Shown here in pieces: positions 34,530-43,440 of a stretch of DNA of 64,000 nucleotides. The position numbers and the translations under genes were made by a program. The notes beneath the pieces are model-generated. The model did no database searches. It was not told where the DNA came from and saw only the letters and a program-made list of their open reading frames with translations. The stretch is taken from NCBI GenBank assembly GCA_964500445.1, contig CAZCOG010000010.1, positions 78,183 to 142,182 on the forward strand, read 5' to 3'. The DNA is from Persicitalea sp964500445 (GTDB lineage: Bacteria > Bacteroidota > Bacteroidia > Cytophagales > Spirosomataceae). Positions within the stretch are counted from its first letter, which is position 1. Every line of letters starts with the position of its first letter.

Positions 34530-37500
34530 CTATTTCAACTCCTTAATAATCTCGGCAATCGCCCGGTCGAGCTGAGGATCTTCATTAGCTAGGCGCTGTA
34601 CGAAAGTTTGCTTGACGTAGATATCAGGCTTGACGCCCTCTTTCTCAATGTCGTCTCCGTCGAGCGTGTAGCAACCCCAGGACGGCAGCCGGAAAAACGA
34701 GCCGTCTACCAGCCCTTTTCCCGAAGTAAAAATAATCCAGCGGTAGGTTTCGGTACCAATTACTTTACCAAGTTTCAGGGCTTTAAAGCCTGTGGCGGTC
34801 ATTTCAGCGTCGGAGAGCGATTGCTCGTTGATGAGCATCACGATGGGCTTGGCAGCCACCCCAAAGTTAGGTTGCAGTGTAAATGCCCCTCCCCGGTACT
34901 TCCATTTTAAGTAAGGTTTCTGAGACAAGAACTGAAGTACCAGATCGTGAACATTACCGCCGGTATTGTAGCGCAGATCAAGTATAAGGGCCTCCTTATT
35001 ATACCAGTCGCGGGTCATGTCTTTCACAAAATTTTCGTACTCGCCCATGCCCATATTTTTCATGTGGACATAGGCAATGCGGTTCTTGCTTTTCTCATCG
35101 ACGTACTTCTGGTTCCAGTCTTGCCACTCATCGTAAAGATTCCCACTCAATGAGCTTTGCGGGTGAAGTCGCACGGTGTAGTTGGTATCAGCCCCAGCTC
35201 GCCGGAAAGTCAGCTTCATTTCTTCATCGCGGGAAGGCTTGGTAAAGTAGTAGTCCCGGTTGCGCGTCGTGTCCACGGCCTCGCCGTTCACCTCTAATAA
35301 CAAGTCGCCGGGCTTGATATTCTTTTTTTCTTTGTCCAGCGCACTCCGTTTCACGGTGCGCGCTACGCTGTACGGCTGAGCAGGGTCGAAGAGCAGACCA
35401 CTTTCCATGGTAGCGTTTTCATAATAAACTTCTTCCTCATCGCCATTGGTGTAAAAGCCTAAGTGTGAAGCATTCAACTCACCCAGCATGTCGTTGAAAA
35501 GCGTTCGAAAATCCTCGCGGTCGGTCAGGTAGGGCAGGTACTTTGCATAATTGTCGCGCATGGCCTGCCAGTCGGCCCCGTGAAAATCGCCGCTGTAAAA
35601 ATTCTCCTCCACGCCGGCCCAGGCTTCGTAGTACATCTGCCGGAACTCGTCTTTCAGGTTTTTCCGAAAGGTGTAGTCGATGGCGATGTCTTTGGTCTTA
35701 CCGCCCTCTGGATCAAGCGTTCTGATGACGCCGCCCGCCAGTAAGTAATAAGATTTGTCGGCCTGCACCAGATCATAGGAAGAAATCCCGTCGGCTACTT
35801 TCTCGGTTTTAGGTTCCTCGAACGGCTCCAGCGTCGTACGCCACAAAGCCTCCTTGCCTTCTTCATGATTGGATACGTAAAAAACGTACGTTTTTTCGTC
35901 TTTCTGAATCACAGCAACATTTCCCTGCGCGCCAAAATCCGGCCCGATTTCCTCGATCCGTTCCATAATGTCCAGCGTGTCCAACGCCATCGCCACGAAG
36001 GGCTTTTCGTCCTCTTTGCTCTTATCCTTATTTTCTTTTTTCTTCTTTCCTTTCCCCTTCTCGTCTTCTTCTTTTTTATCGTCCTTTTTGTCTTCTTTTT
36101 CAAAAAGTTTTTCAAACTCTTCCCCCCGGAAAGGCTCGTCCAGTCTGGTCAGCGGGAGACGGTAAATCTTGGTTTTGTCGGAGCCAAAAGGGTAGTTAGG
36201 CTTCAACAAATCCGACACAAAATACAGGTACTTCCCGTCGGGCGACCAGGTCGGCTCGCCCTCAGACACGCCCGATTTGGTCAGGTTGATGAGCTTTTTA
36301 TCTTTGATGTGATAGAGGTAAATTTCCCGTTCAAAATCGCGGTAGGCCGTGAAGGCGACATACTCACCATTAGCCGAAAAGTGAGGCATATCGTTCTGGA
36401 ATGCCCAGAGTTCTTCGTTGGCTATGGGGGTACTTTTCAGGGTCTTGAGATCCATCAATCGTACTTCGTTTCGTCCGCTGAGGTACACGGCCTGCGTGCG
36501 TTTGTCATCCATGCTGAGGTGACGATTGCCTTGCTGGTCGGTGGTGATCTGCTTTTCCTTACCCTTCCCGTCGGCAGTCTGCGTAAACCAGTTGGTATAG
36601 CCATTTACAGTCTGACTGTATAATAATGTGAGGCTATCTCCCAGCCATTTGACTTCCATTACCCGTTCTTCGGGACGGGTGTTGAGTTGCTGAACGAATT
36701 TCCCTTCCTTGTCCGACACGAACAGTGCCCCGCGCGAAACGAAAGCCAGCTTTTTATTATCGGGCGCGACATCAAAGGCAGAAATTTTACTTTTTACGTC
36801 AAAATCCTGCAATTTGGGCAGTGTCAGATTTTGCGGCAACATCACCGGTACCAGGGTTGACTGTTTCGTAGCAACATCATATTGCCAGAGTTGATAACCT
36901 TTTTCAAAAACTACCTTCCGGCCATCGGCACTTACCTGCGGGTGTTTAATAGCTTCGGGAAAATTAGTAAGCGGCGTTTTTTTTCCCTCTTTAAAAGCGT
37001 AGAGATTGTACTGCCCGTTGCCCTCATCCGAAACGAAATAGACGTTTCCGGCCCGGTCGATGGTGGCCCACATATCTTTACCAAGGTAGTCGGTCAACTT
37101 TTTATAGGCCTTAGTTTTGGGATTATAGTACTGAATATCGGGATTAAATTCGCCCTTATAGCCTTTCCGCGTGGCCTGGTTGTCACTTTCCCAGGTATCG
37201 TTAAAATAGAGGTCGCCGTTGGGGGCTTCGGCCACGCTGTGAATACGGTTGAAGTAATGTCCAAACATTCGCCTGGGTGTACCGCCGTCGAGAGTTACCG
37301 TATAGGTAGTACCGCCGTTCTGCTGGCCCGACTCAAAGTAAATCTTTTTGGAATCCCACGACCAGCTTTCCACTTGATCGGAACTGCTATGGTAGGTCAA
37401 CTGACGGATCAACCCGCCGTCCAGCGGCATCACGTACACGTCGTTGTTTCCCCCTTCGGTGGCCGAAAAAGCCAGCCATTTTCCGTCGGGCGACACGCGC

Positions 37501-37709
37501 GGTCGGGTTTCGGCGCCCTGCATGGCGGTGAGGCGCGTGGCGTTGCCCCCGTTGGAAGGTACTTTCCAAAGATCCGATTCATAGCTAAAAATGATAGTGC
37601 TGCCGTCGGGCGTGAGCGTGGGGAAAGAGGTAAAATAGACGTTGGAGGTCTGGGCGAAACTGGAAGCAGCCAATAGAATGGCCGCCGAAAGCGTAAAGAT
37701 AAGTTTCAT
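34530..37709 (-). CDS. tricorn-like S41 family peptidase
   Basis: A 1059-residue exported protease. A signal peptide (about 1-19) precedes a TolB/PD40 six- or seven-bladed propeller (TLTPDGSTIIFSYESDLWKV, TRPRVSPDGKWLAFSATEGG, EPTWSPDGKYLYFVSDLLK), then a second beta-rich domain, a PDZ domain (about 830-890) and the S41 serine-peptidase domain with YNTGGNVHDLVLQFL and SLSDAEM (964-970, containing the nucleophile). A lysine/glutamate-rich insert of about 37 residues sits at about 545-580. Such proteins degrade peptides in the periplasm. It is alone between two terminator-like hairpins. Confidence 0.92.
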   Translation of the reverse strand: MKLIFTLSAAILLAASSFAQTSNVYFTSFPTLTPDGSTIIFSYESDLWKVPSNGGNATRLTAMQGAETRPRVSPDGKWLAFSATEGGNNDVYVMPLDGGLIRQLTYHSSSDQVESWSWDSKKIYFESGQQNGGTTYTVTLDGGTPRRMFGHYFNRIHSVAEAPNGDLYFNDTWESDNQATRKGYKGEFNPDIQYYNPKTKAYKKLTDYLGKDMWATIDRAGNVYFVSDEGNGQYNLYAFKEGKKTPLTNFPEAIKHPQVSADGRKVVFEKGYQLWQYDVATKQSTLVPVMLPQNLTLPKLQDFDVKSKISAFDVAPDNKKLAFVSRGALFVSDKEGKFVQQLNTRPEERVMEVKWLGDSLTLLYSQTVNGYTNWFTQTADGKGKEKQITTDQQGNRHLSMDDKRTQAVYLSGRNEVRLMDLKTLKSTPIANEELWAFQNDMPHFSANGEYVAFTAYRDFEREIYLYHIKDKKLINLTKSGVSEGEPTWSPDGKYLYFVSDLLKPNYPFGSDKTKIYRLPLTRLDEPFRGEEFEKLFEKEDKKDDKKEEDEKGKGKKKKENKDKSKEDEKPFVAMALDTLDIMERIEEIGPDFGAQGNVAVIQKDEKTYVFYVSNHEEGKEALWRTTLEPFEEPKTEKVADGISSYDLVQADKSYYLLAGGVIRTLDPEGGKTKDIAIDYTFRKNLKDEFRQMYYEAWAGVEENFYSGDFHGADWQAMRDNYAKYLPYLTDREDFRTLFNDMLGELNASHLGFYTNGDEEEVYYENATMESGLLFDPAQPYSVARTVKRSALDKEKKNIKPGDLLLEVNGEAVDTTRNRDYYFTKPSRDEEMKLTFRRAGADTNYTVRLHPQSSLSGNLYDEWQDWNQKYVDEKSKNRIAYVHMKNMGMGEYENFVKDMTRDWYNKEALILDLRYNTGGNVHDLVLQFLSQKPYLKWKYRGGAFTLQPNFGVAAKPIVMLINEQSLSDAEMTATGFKALKLGKVIGTETYRWIIFTSGKGLVDGSFFRLPSWGCYTLDGDDIEKEGVKPDIYVKQTFVQRLANEDPQLDRAIAEIIKELK

Positions 37710-37780
37710 GAAGATTGCAGGAATGGAGGTTTTTTAATTCGAGCCCCAATTTAGCCAATGAATTTTAACATTAAATACCT

Positions 37781-37852
37781 TATCAGTCTAAGCGAAGTCA
37801 GCTCTGTCATTCTGAGCAAAATCAGCTTTGTCAGTCTGAGCGAAGTCGAAGA
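37781..37852 (+). repeat. three tandem 24-bp repeats
   Basis: Units 37781-37804, 37805-37828 and 37829-37852 share the pattern tgtcAgTCTgAGCgAAgTCagct. The array is bracketed by a 16-base direct repeat ccccaatttagccaat at 37744-37759 and 37858-37873. It resembles a widespread intergenic repeat motif (GTCATTCTGAGCGAAGTCGAAGA). It lies upstream of the cyclophilin promoter. Confidence 0.75.
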
Positions 37853-37877
37853 CCGACCCCCAATTTAGCCAATCGAC

Positions 37878-37908
37878 TTTAAAACCCGCGTGACCCGTCG
37901 TACCTTTG
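37878..37908 (+). promoter_or_regulatory. promoter for cyclophilin gene
   Basis: TTTA, exactly 19 bases, then TACCTTTG, close to the Bacteroidota consensus TTTG-N19-TAnnTTTG. It lies 37 bases before the ATG at 37945, right after the second copy of the direct repeat. Confidence 0.6.
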
Positions 37909-37944
37909 CAACTTAAAATATGTTCTAACCGAAAAAATATAGAT

Positions 37945-38391
37945 ATGACTAAGGCAGAAATGGTAACCGATAAAGGGACGATGCAGATCGAGTTTTACGA
38001 CGACGATGCTCCGAAGACGGTCGAGAACTTTGTAAATTTATCAAAAAAAGGCTTCTACGACGGCCTGACGTTCCACCGCGTAATCCCTAATTTTATGATT
38101 CAGGGTGGCGACCCCGAAGGCACGGGCCGCGGCGGTCCCGGTTATAAAATCGACTGCGAACTGACCGGCGAAAAGCAATACCACGACCGGGGGGTACTTT
38201 CGATGGCCCACGCGGGTCGTAATACCGGCGGCTCGCAGTTTTTCATCTGTCACAGCCGCGACAACACCGCCCACCTAGACCGTAACCACACATGCTTCGG
38301 CAAAGTAGTGGAAGGCCAGGAAGTAATCGATGCCATCCGCCAGGGTGACAAGATTCAGAAAATCACGATTCAGGAAGAGGAGATGGCATAA
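37945..38391 (+). CDS. cyclophilin-type peptidyl-prolyl cis-trans isomerase
   Basis: A 148-residue cytoplasmic cyclophilin that speeds cis-trans isomerisation of proline peptide bonds. The active-site segments FHRVIPNFMIQGGDPEGTGR, GVLSMAHAGRNTGGSQFFIC and LDRNHTCFGKVVEG are complete. There is no signal peptide. I use the ATG at 37945; an in-frame TTG at 37906 overlaps the promoter. A very strong terminator follows. Confidence 0.95.
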   Translation: MTKAEMVTDKGTMQIEFYDDDAPKTVENFVNLSKKGFYDGLTFHRVIPNFMIQGGDPEGTGRGGPGYKIDCELTGEKQYHDRGVLSMAHAGRNTGGSQFFICHSRDNTAHLDRNHTCFGKVVEGQEVIDAIRQGDKIQKITIQEEEMA

Positions 38392-38407
38392 AGGCCATTT
38401 GCTTACT

Positions 38408-38457
38408 TTTATCAAAGAAATCCCCCGGCAGGCTTGCCGGGGGATTTCTTTGATAAA
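38408..38457. terminator. strong bidirectional terminator
   Basis: Perfect 23-base arms (38408-38430 and 38435-38457) around the loop ggct, with a GC-rich core (CCCCCGGCA/TGCCGGGGG) and AT-rich outer stem. It separates the convergent cyclophilin and symporter genes. Confidence 0.9.
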
Positions 38458-38475
38458 GATGAATATGTAGAGAAC

Positions 38476-40095
38476 CTACCAGAAATAAGCGTACAGGAAA
38501 GTAATGATCGCAATAACTACCAGCGCGCCAATAGTAAACGAGCGGTGCGTTCTAAACATAGAGGCATCTATTTCCAGACCTTTCCCCTGGTCGGGTAATG
38601 CAAAACCCAGTACAGCCATCACCACGACGCAAATCAGAAAAACTACCCCCATGCGGTCGAGGAAGGGAACTGTCTCCCAGCCGGTGAAGGGCGGGAAACC
38701 ATTGTGCATGGCCAGCGCGATCAGAAAGCCGCCCACGATGGCAAAAAGTGCCCCGGCGGAATTGGTGCGCTTCCAGAAGAAGCCCATCGCGAAGGCGGCA
38801 AAGATACCAGGCGAAAGCAGTCCGGTCATTTCCTGAATGAACTGGAAGCCTCCTTTCTTGTCGATGCCCATATACGGTGCCACCACGATAGCCATTACCA
38901 TTGCTACCACTACCACGATGCGGCCCGTGCGCACGAGCTGCGCTTCGGACTTCTCCTTCCCGATGTAGTTTTTGAAAATATCGAGCGTAAAAATCGTAGA
39001 AATACTGTTAGCTTTACCAGCCAGCGAGGCTACAACCGCTGCCGTCAGAGCAGCGAAAGAGAGACCTTTCAGGCCCACGGGCAGCAGGTTCAGTAGTACC
39101 GGATAAGCTTTGTCGGGTAGTAATATACCGTCGGGTCCCAGCATCTCAGTCTGGAACATCCCCCGGCTGTAAAGCGAATAAGCCGCAATACCGGGAAGTA
39201 CCACGATCACGGGCATGAGTAGTTTCAGGCCAGCCGCGAAAAGGATACCATTCCGGGCAGTTTTAAGGTCGGCGCCGAGGGCGCGTTGCGTAATATACTG
39301 ATTACAGCCCCAGTAGTTAAGGTTCACAATCCACATACCGCCGATCAGTACTGTGAGGCCGGGCAGTTGTGAGTAGAACGGGTTGCCTTTCTCAAAAATC
39401 ATGTGGAAATGGTCGTCATGGTTTTGGGTCATGGCTTTGAAACCCTCGATCATCCCCTGCCGTCCGGCGTCATCCGATACCAGATTGAGCGCCAGGTAGG
39501 TAGTGGCCAGTCCGCCGAGTATCAGGAAAAACACCTGAATCACATCGGTATAGCCGATGACCTTCATGCCGCCGAGCGTAATGACAATGGCGAAGATGGC
39601 CAGCGTCCACATGCAAAAATCAAAATCAAGACCGGAAATACCGGAAACGGCCAGTGCGCCGAGATACAGAATAGAGGTCAGGTTGACCAGAATATACAGA
39701 GCCAGCCAGAAAATAGCCATGATCAAACTGACGCTCTTGTTATACCGCTGTTCCAGAAACTGCGGCATAGTGAATATGCGGTTTTTGAGATAAATGGGCA
39801 TAAAAAACACCGCGACGATAATCAGCGTGGCGGCGGCCATCCATTCGTAGGTCGAAATCGCTAGGCCCATCGAAAATCCGTTGCCCGACATACCGATAAA
39901 CTGCTCGGCGGAGATGTTGGAAGCGATCAGCGATGCCCCAATGGCCCACCAGGTCAGCGAACCTTCGGCCAGGAAGAAATCGGTGGTAGAAGCGGCTTCG
40001 GACTTTTTACGGTTATAAATCCAGTACCCGTAGCCCGCAACGATTATGAAGTAAAAGAAAAAGACAACGTAATCGAGCGTTTGTAGTTGTTGCAT
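38476..40095 (-). CDS. sodium/solute symporter (SSS family, SGLT-like)
   Basis: A 539-residue inner-membrane transporter with about 14 transmembrane helices. The SSS signatures AIGASLIASNISAEQFIGMS, GMKVIGYTDVIQVFFLILGG and NLNYWGCNQYITQRALGADL are visible, the last being the SGLT sugar-transporter pattern. Substrate is probably a sugar or related compound, taken up with sodium. No neighbouring catabolic gene suggests which. It has its own terminator. Confidence 0.88.
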   Translation of the reverse strand: MQQLQTLDYVVFFFYFIIVAGYGYWIYNRKKSEAASTTDFFLAEGSLTWWAIGASLIASNISAEQFIGMSGNGFSMGLAISTYEWMAAATLIIVAVFFMPIYLKNRIFTMPQFLEQRYNKSVSLIMAIFWLALYILVNLTSILYLGALAVSGISGLDFDFCMWTLAIFAIVITLGGMKVIGYTDVIQVFFLILGGLATTYLALNLVSDDAGRQGMIEGFKAMTQNHDDHFHMIFEKGNPFYSQLPGLTVLIGGMWIVNLNYWGCNQYITQRALGADLKTARNGILFAAGLKLLMPVIVVLPGIAAYSLYSRGMFQTEMLGPDGILLPDKAYPVLLNLLPVGLKGLSFAALTAAVVASLAGKANSISTIFTLDIFKNYIGKEKSEAQLVRTGRIVVVVAMVMAIVVAPYMGIDKKGGFQFIQEMTGLLSPGIFAAFAMGFFWKRTNSAGALFAIVGGFLIALAMHNGFPPFTGWETVPFLDRMGVVFLICVVVMAVLGFALPDQGKGLEIDASMFRTHRSFTIGALVVIAIITFLYAYFW

Positions 40096-40210
40096 TGTCA
40101 GACAGAGTTAAAGGTTAAAGTGGAAGCAAATGGAAGGTATCTTTTTATAGCGAGGGCGAAAGTACGTTTTTTGTGAAAATAATGCACAATTTTGGGTTTA
40201 TCCTGCAAAA

Positions 40211-41062
40211 TCAGCGCAGAGGGTAGAACGAAGGTGGTAGGTGCCGCTGTGATTCTCCAGCTTTTTTCAAGTTGGTGTAGGTAGTCGTAAAGTCACCACC
40301 TTTCCGAAGTGTATCCAGCAAAGCTCGAATACTTTTCGGCCCGGTGAGCAGCATCCAATACGATACCTCCATGCCCGCCGACATATAGGCCAGCATCACG
40401 TGGCGTTGACTACCCCCGAAAAAACCTCGTATCGTTTTCAAGTCCTTTAATTCCAACACTTCCTGGGCTCCGTGGGTCAGGTACAACCATTCATCTTTGT
40501 AGCTGAGGTAACGTTTCAGTGGCTCGGTTTCCTGTACGAAACGGCGGTCGAGCATCAGAGCCAGTCCTTCGTTAAACCATTGCGGAATTTGGGTGGTAGT
40601 TTTCCACCAGCCCAACCTTGTAAAGAGCTCGTCGTGACACATTTCGTGGCTGACGACATCCACGTTCAGGCCGTAGGGATTCAGGACGATATAGGAATCG
40701 CCCCAGGGTGTACCCAAACTACAACCTGCACCTTCGTTGCTGTGGCAATATTTCTGGTATTCGACGGGGTTGCTGCACAGAATAATGGTAGCTTTCCCTA
40801 CGGCCTTACCCCAAAAAGTGCCAATCCGTTGCCGTGCTTCCTGTATGACTCCATACATTCGCTGTCGCTGCGCCGAATTTATCTCCGCGCTCACGTACAG
40901 TTTCTGGTTCACTTCCTCAAAATCGGAAAAGGCAACTACCTGGCAATAGAAGATGTGAGAATACAAAAAGTAATAGCTTACCACAACCACGAAAATACCT
41001 ACGAACAGGAATCTCAGTACTTTAAATAAACGTGAAACCAAAGGAGGAAAATTTTTCAACAA
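40211..41062 (-). CDS. membrane-anchored metallopeptidase-like protein
   Basis: A 283-residue protein with one N-terminal membrane helix (about 15-38) and a soluble domain carrying the zinc motif HEMCH (H139, E140, H143) followed by NEG (E165), the gluzincin layout HExxH...E seen in MA-clan peptidases. I do not recognise a named family. Several cysteines (C96, C106, C114) may form disulfides in the periplasm. Activity is inferred from the motif only. Confidence 0.7.
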   Translation of the reverse strand: MLKNFPPLVSRLFKVLRFLFVGIFVVVVSYYFLYSHIFYCQVVAFSDFEEVNQKLYVSAEINSAQRQRMYGVIQEARQRIGTFWGKAVGKATIILCSNPVEYQKYCHSNEGAGCSLGTPWGDSYIVLNPYGLNVDVVSHEMCHDELFTRLGWWKTTTQIPQWFNEGLALMLDRRFVQETEPLKRYLSYKDEWLYLTHGAQEVLELKDLKTIRGFFGGSQRHVMLAYMSAGMEVSYWMLLTGPKSIRALLDTLRKGGDFTTTYTNLKKAGESQRHLPPSFYPLR

Positions 41063-41155
41063 TGCGGGTTATTTCTTGTTGAAGGTAAAAGTAACAAGTA
41101 GCGGTCGGCTGTTGGCCAATGGCTCGCGGCTTTTTTCAAATAAAAAATGAAGTGA

Positions 41156-42115
41156 ATGAATTCATGCATTATTATCGGCGCGGGCATGGCCGGAATCACT
41201 GCCGCACGCGAACTTACCAGGAACGGTTGGGAAGTCACTATACTCGATAAAGGACGGGGCGTCGGCGGCCGCATGGCGACGCGACGCATCGAAAATACCC
41301 GCGCCGACCACGGCGCGCAGTACTTCTCGGTGCGTACGCCCGAGTTTCGGCGGTTGATTGAAGAACTGGAAGCGGAAGGAATCGTGGAAGCCTGGGATTT
41401 GGAAAAAGCGGGTATCGAGCATCCCCGGTACTTTGGCAAGCCTGGAATGAGCGCCATTCCCAAGTACCTGGCCCAGGATCTGAGTATAAAATTGCAGGAA
41501 CGCGCCACTCTGATCGAAAGCCAGGAAACAGGTTGCCGGGTAACGACCGAAACCGGAAGTACTTATTCAGCGGATGCCGTCATTCTTACCATTCCGGCCC
41601 CGCAAGCCGCCATTTTACTACAAGACAGCCAACTACCCCTGAACGAAGCCGGAGAACATGCCTTCGCCGCTATTCGCTACCGACCGTGCCTGGCTGTTTT
41701 GGCTTTACTGAAAGTACCCAGTCAGGTACCCGCACCCGGCCTGGTAAAGTTTGATGAAGGCGATATTGCCACCGTTACCGACAACCAGCAAAAAGGTATT
41801 GCGCCCGAGCAACCGACCGTTACTATTCACGCCTCGCTCGAGTTTAGCTTGGAAAATCTGGAAGGCGATTTGAAACAAGCCGGACAAAAACTACTGGATC
41901 AACTTACCGACTGGATTCCCGCCGAAAGTATTTCGGAATACCAGGTCCATCGCTGGCGATACAGTTTGGCCGATATGCGCTCGCCGGATGCCTTCGCGGC
42001 TTTGAACACGCCTTTCCCGTTGCTCATGGGCGGCGATGGCTTTGGCATGGGGAATGTGGAGGGAACATTTCAATCGGGATTCCAAATGGCTAAAAAGCTG
42101 ATGGAATCGATTTAA
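41156..42115 (+). CDS. FAD-dependent oxidoreductase (renalase-like)
   Basis: A 319-residue flavoprotein with the dinucleotide-binding motif CIIIGAGMAGITAARELTRN, followed by LDKGRGVGGRMATRRIEN and DHGAQYFSVRTPEF, the pattern of bacterial renalase-like amine oxidases. The C-terminal MGGDGFGMGNVEGTFQSG closes the FAD site. Substrate is unknown; members oxidise dihydro-NAD isomers or amines. It is convergent with the PepSY gene. Confidence 0.85.
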   Translation: MNSCIIIGAGMAGITAARELTRNGWEVTILDKGRGVGGRMATRRIENTRADHGAQYFSVRTPEFRRLIEELEAEGIVEAWDLEKAGIEHPRYFGKPGMSAIPKYLAQDLSIKLQERATLIESQETGCRVTTETGSTYSADAVILTIPAPQAAILLQDSQLPLNEAGEHAFAAIRYRPCLAVLALLKVPSQVPAPGLVKFDEGDIATVTDNQQKGIAPEQPTVTIHASLEFSLENLEGDLKQAGQKLLDQLTDWIPAESISEYQVHRWRYSLADMRSPDAFAALNTPFPLLMGGDGFGMGNVEGTFQSGFQMAKKLMESI

Positions 42116-42120
42116 ACACC

Positions 42121-43248
42121 CTACGCCATCCGTACCGCCTTCGCTTTCGGCTTTGGGAACTTTCGCTTTTTCCACCAAATCACGAAACCCGTAATAGTCA
42201 TGATGCCCAGACCGATGCCCCCCAGCGCGTAGAGTAGCTGGATAATGATGCCACCGTAATGCCCGAAGTGGACTTGCTCCATGAAAGCTTCGGCATTGGC
42301 TTCGAAATCGCGGTCTTCGGCGTGTTCTACTTTTACTACTTCGCCACTGGCGGGATTAATTTCTATCGACGAAGTGTACACGCCCAGCAAGCGGTTGCTC
42401 TCAGGCCGTGTTCCGGCAATGACTACGTTGCCATCGGCAGCTCTGGGGTACTTGATCTGGGCGGGCGTAAAACCAGAGATGGCTTTCTCGGCAATTTGCA
42501 GGCTGCGAACCAGCGAAAGCTGCGTGTAGTCGGGCGCGGCGGGTTCGGCTTTGGGTTCTTCGGGGCGGGCCGCTGCGGGAGCTTCCTTAGGTTCAAACAT
42601 TCGCTCCACTTTTTCCCAGTGCATAAAACTACCCGTTACGGCCATCAACAGCAGGAAAATAAAACTCAATACGCCCGTCAGCTTGTGCAGATCAGAATTG
42701 AGGAGATAGGCATTTCGGTTCCGCACGCCGATCTTGAATACTGATAATAGTGAGTTTCGGTAGTACCACAGTCCGGTAACTACCATCAAAATCAAGGCAA
42801 TGCCAACGACCAGCAGAATGGCGTGGCCCGTCTGACCCAGCGTGAGGTGTTCATGGACATGAAGAATTACCTTCATAAATGTTTCATTGGGTTCGCGCTT
42901 GCCCAGCACAGCCCCGGTAGTAGGATTCTGATAAACCCACCAGTTTTTGTCATCCAGCCGCAGTTGCGTCATCGGTGCCCGGTCGGGTTCACCGGGATAA
43001 AGCAGCGTGCTGCTTAGCGAAGCATCAGGGAGTTGCTGAACGAGCGATCGTACCAGCGCATCGGTGGATAGCCGCTGGCCTTCTGGGTCGACCTTCACCA
43101 TTTCGGCGTTGGTAGCGGTATCGATTTCATCGTTAAAAACCAGCATCGCCCCCGTAATACTGAGCATCAAAATGAAAAGTCCGGCGATGAGGCCACACCA
43201 TTTGTGGATGGCATACACGAGGTTGTCGAAGTCAGAAGTCTTGGCCAT
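42121..43248 (-). CDS. PepSY-associated transmembrane protein
   Basis: A 375-residue protein with four membrane helices: one at the N-terminus (HKWCGLIAGLFILMLSITGA), two in the middle and one near the C-terminus (IIIQLLYALGGIGLGIMTIT). Histidines in the helices fit b-type heme binding, as in the PiuB/YcfS-type siderophore-reduction family often found with TonB-dependent receptors. No receptor gene is adjacent here. The promoter at 43366-43395 fits well, and a short ATTCT-T-AGAAT dyad lies just upstream. Confidence 0.88.
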   Translation of the reverse strand: MAKTSDFDNLVYAIHKWCGLIAGLFILMLSITGAMLVFNDEIDTATNAEMVKVDPEGQRLSTDALVRSLVQQLPDASLSSTLLYPGEPDRAPMTQLRLDDKNWWVYQNPTTGAVLGKREPNETFMKVILHVHEHLTLGQTGHAILLVVGIALILMVVTGLWYYRNSLLSVFKIGVRNRNAYLLNSDLHKLTGVLSFIFLLLMAVTGSFMHWEKVERMFEPKEAPAAARPEEPKAEPAAPDYTQLSLVRSLQIAEKAISGFTPAQIKYPRAADGNVVIAGTRPESNRLLGVYTSSIEINPASGEVVKVEHAEDRDFEANAEAFMEQVHFGHYGGIIIQLLYALGGIGLGIMTITGFVIWWKKRKFPKPKAKAVRMA

Positions 43249-43365
43249 TTATTTAATGAAGAATTGATAATGGATAGTTGATAATGCTATTCAATCTGAA
43301 ATTATAATCCGAATTCTGGCGGATCAAACTCCTGAACATAAGTTGGCATCTGCTGCTTATAGGCG

Positions 43366-43395
43366 CAAAAATAGGGAATGATTCATTTGGTCAAA
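43366..43395 (-). promoter_or_regulatory. promoter for PepSY gene
   Basis: On the minus strand, TTTG, 18 bases, then TATTTTTG, close to the Bacteroidota consensus. Just upstream lies gataatcattcttagaatc (43403-43421), which loosely resembles an iron-box dyad. The iron link is a weak inference. Confidence 0.5.
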
Positions 43396-43440
43396 GTTTT
43401 TAGATAATCATTCTTAGAATCTTTCTAAATAATAGAAAAA

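Noticed and set aside
35865..36623. 252-codon plus-strand frame within the tricorn-like protease
   Set aside because: It is antisense to the protease and phenylalanine-rich only because the opposite strand encodes lysine/glutamate runs.
43402..43421. Fur box upstream of the PepSY gene
   Set aside because: Only the first six bases match well; too weak to call as a separate site.
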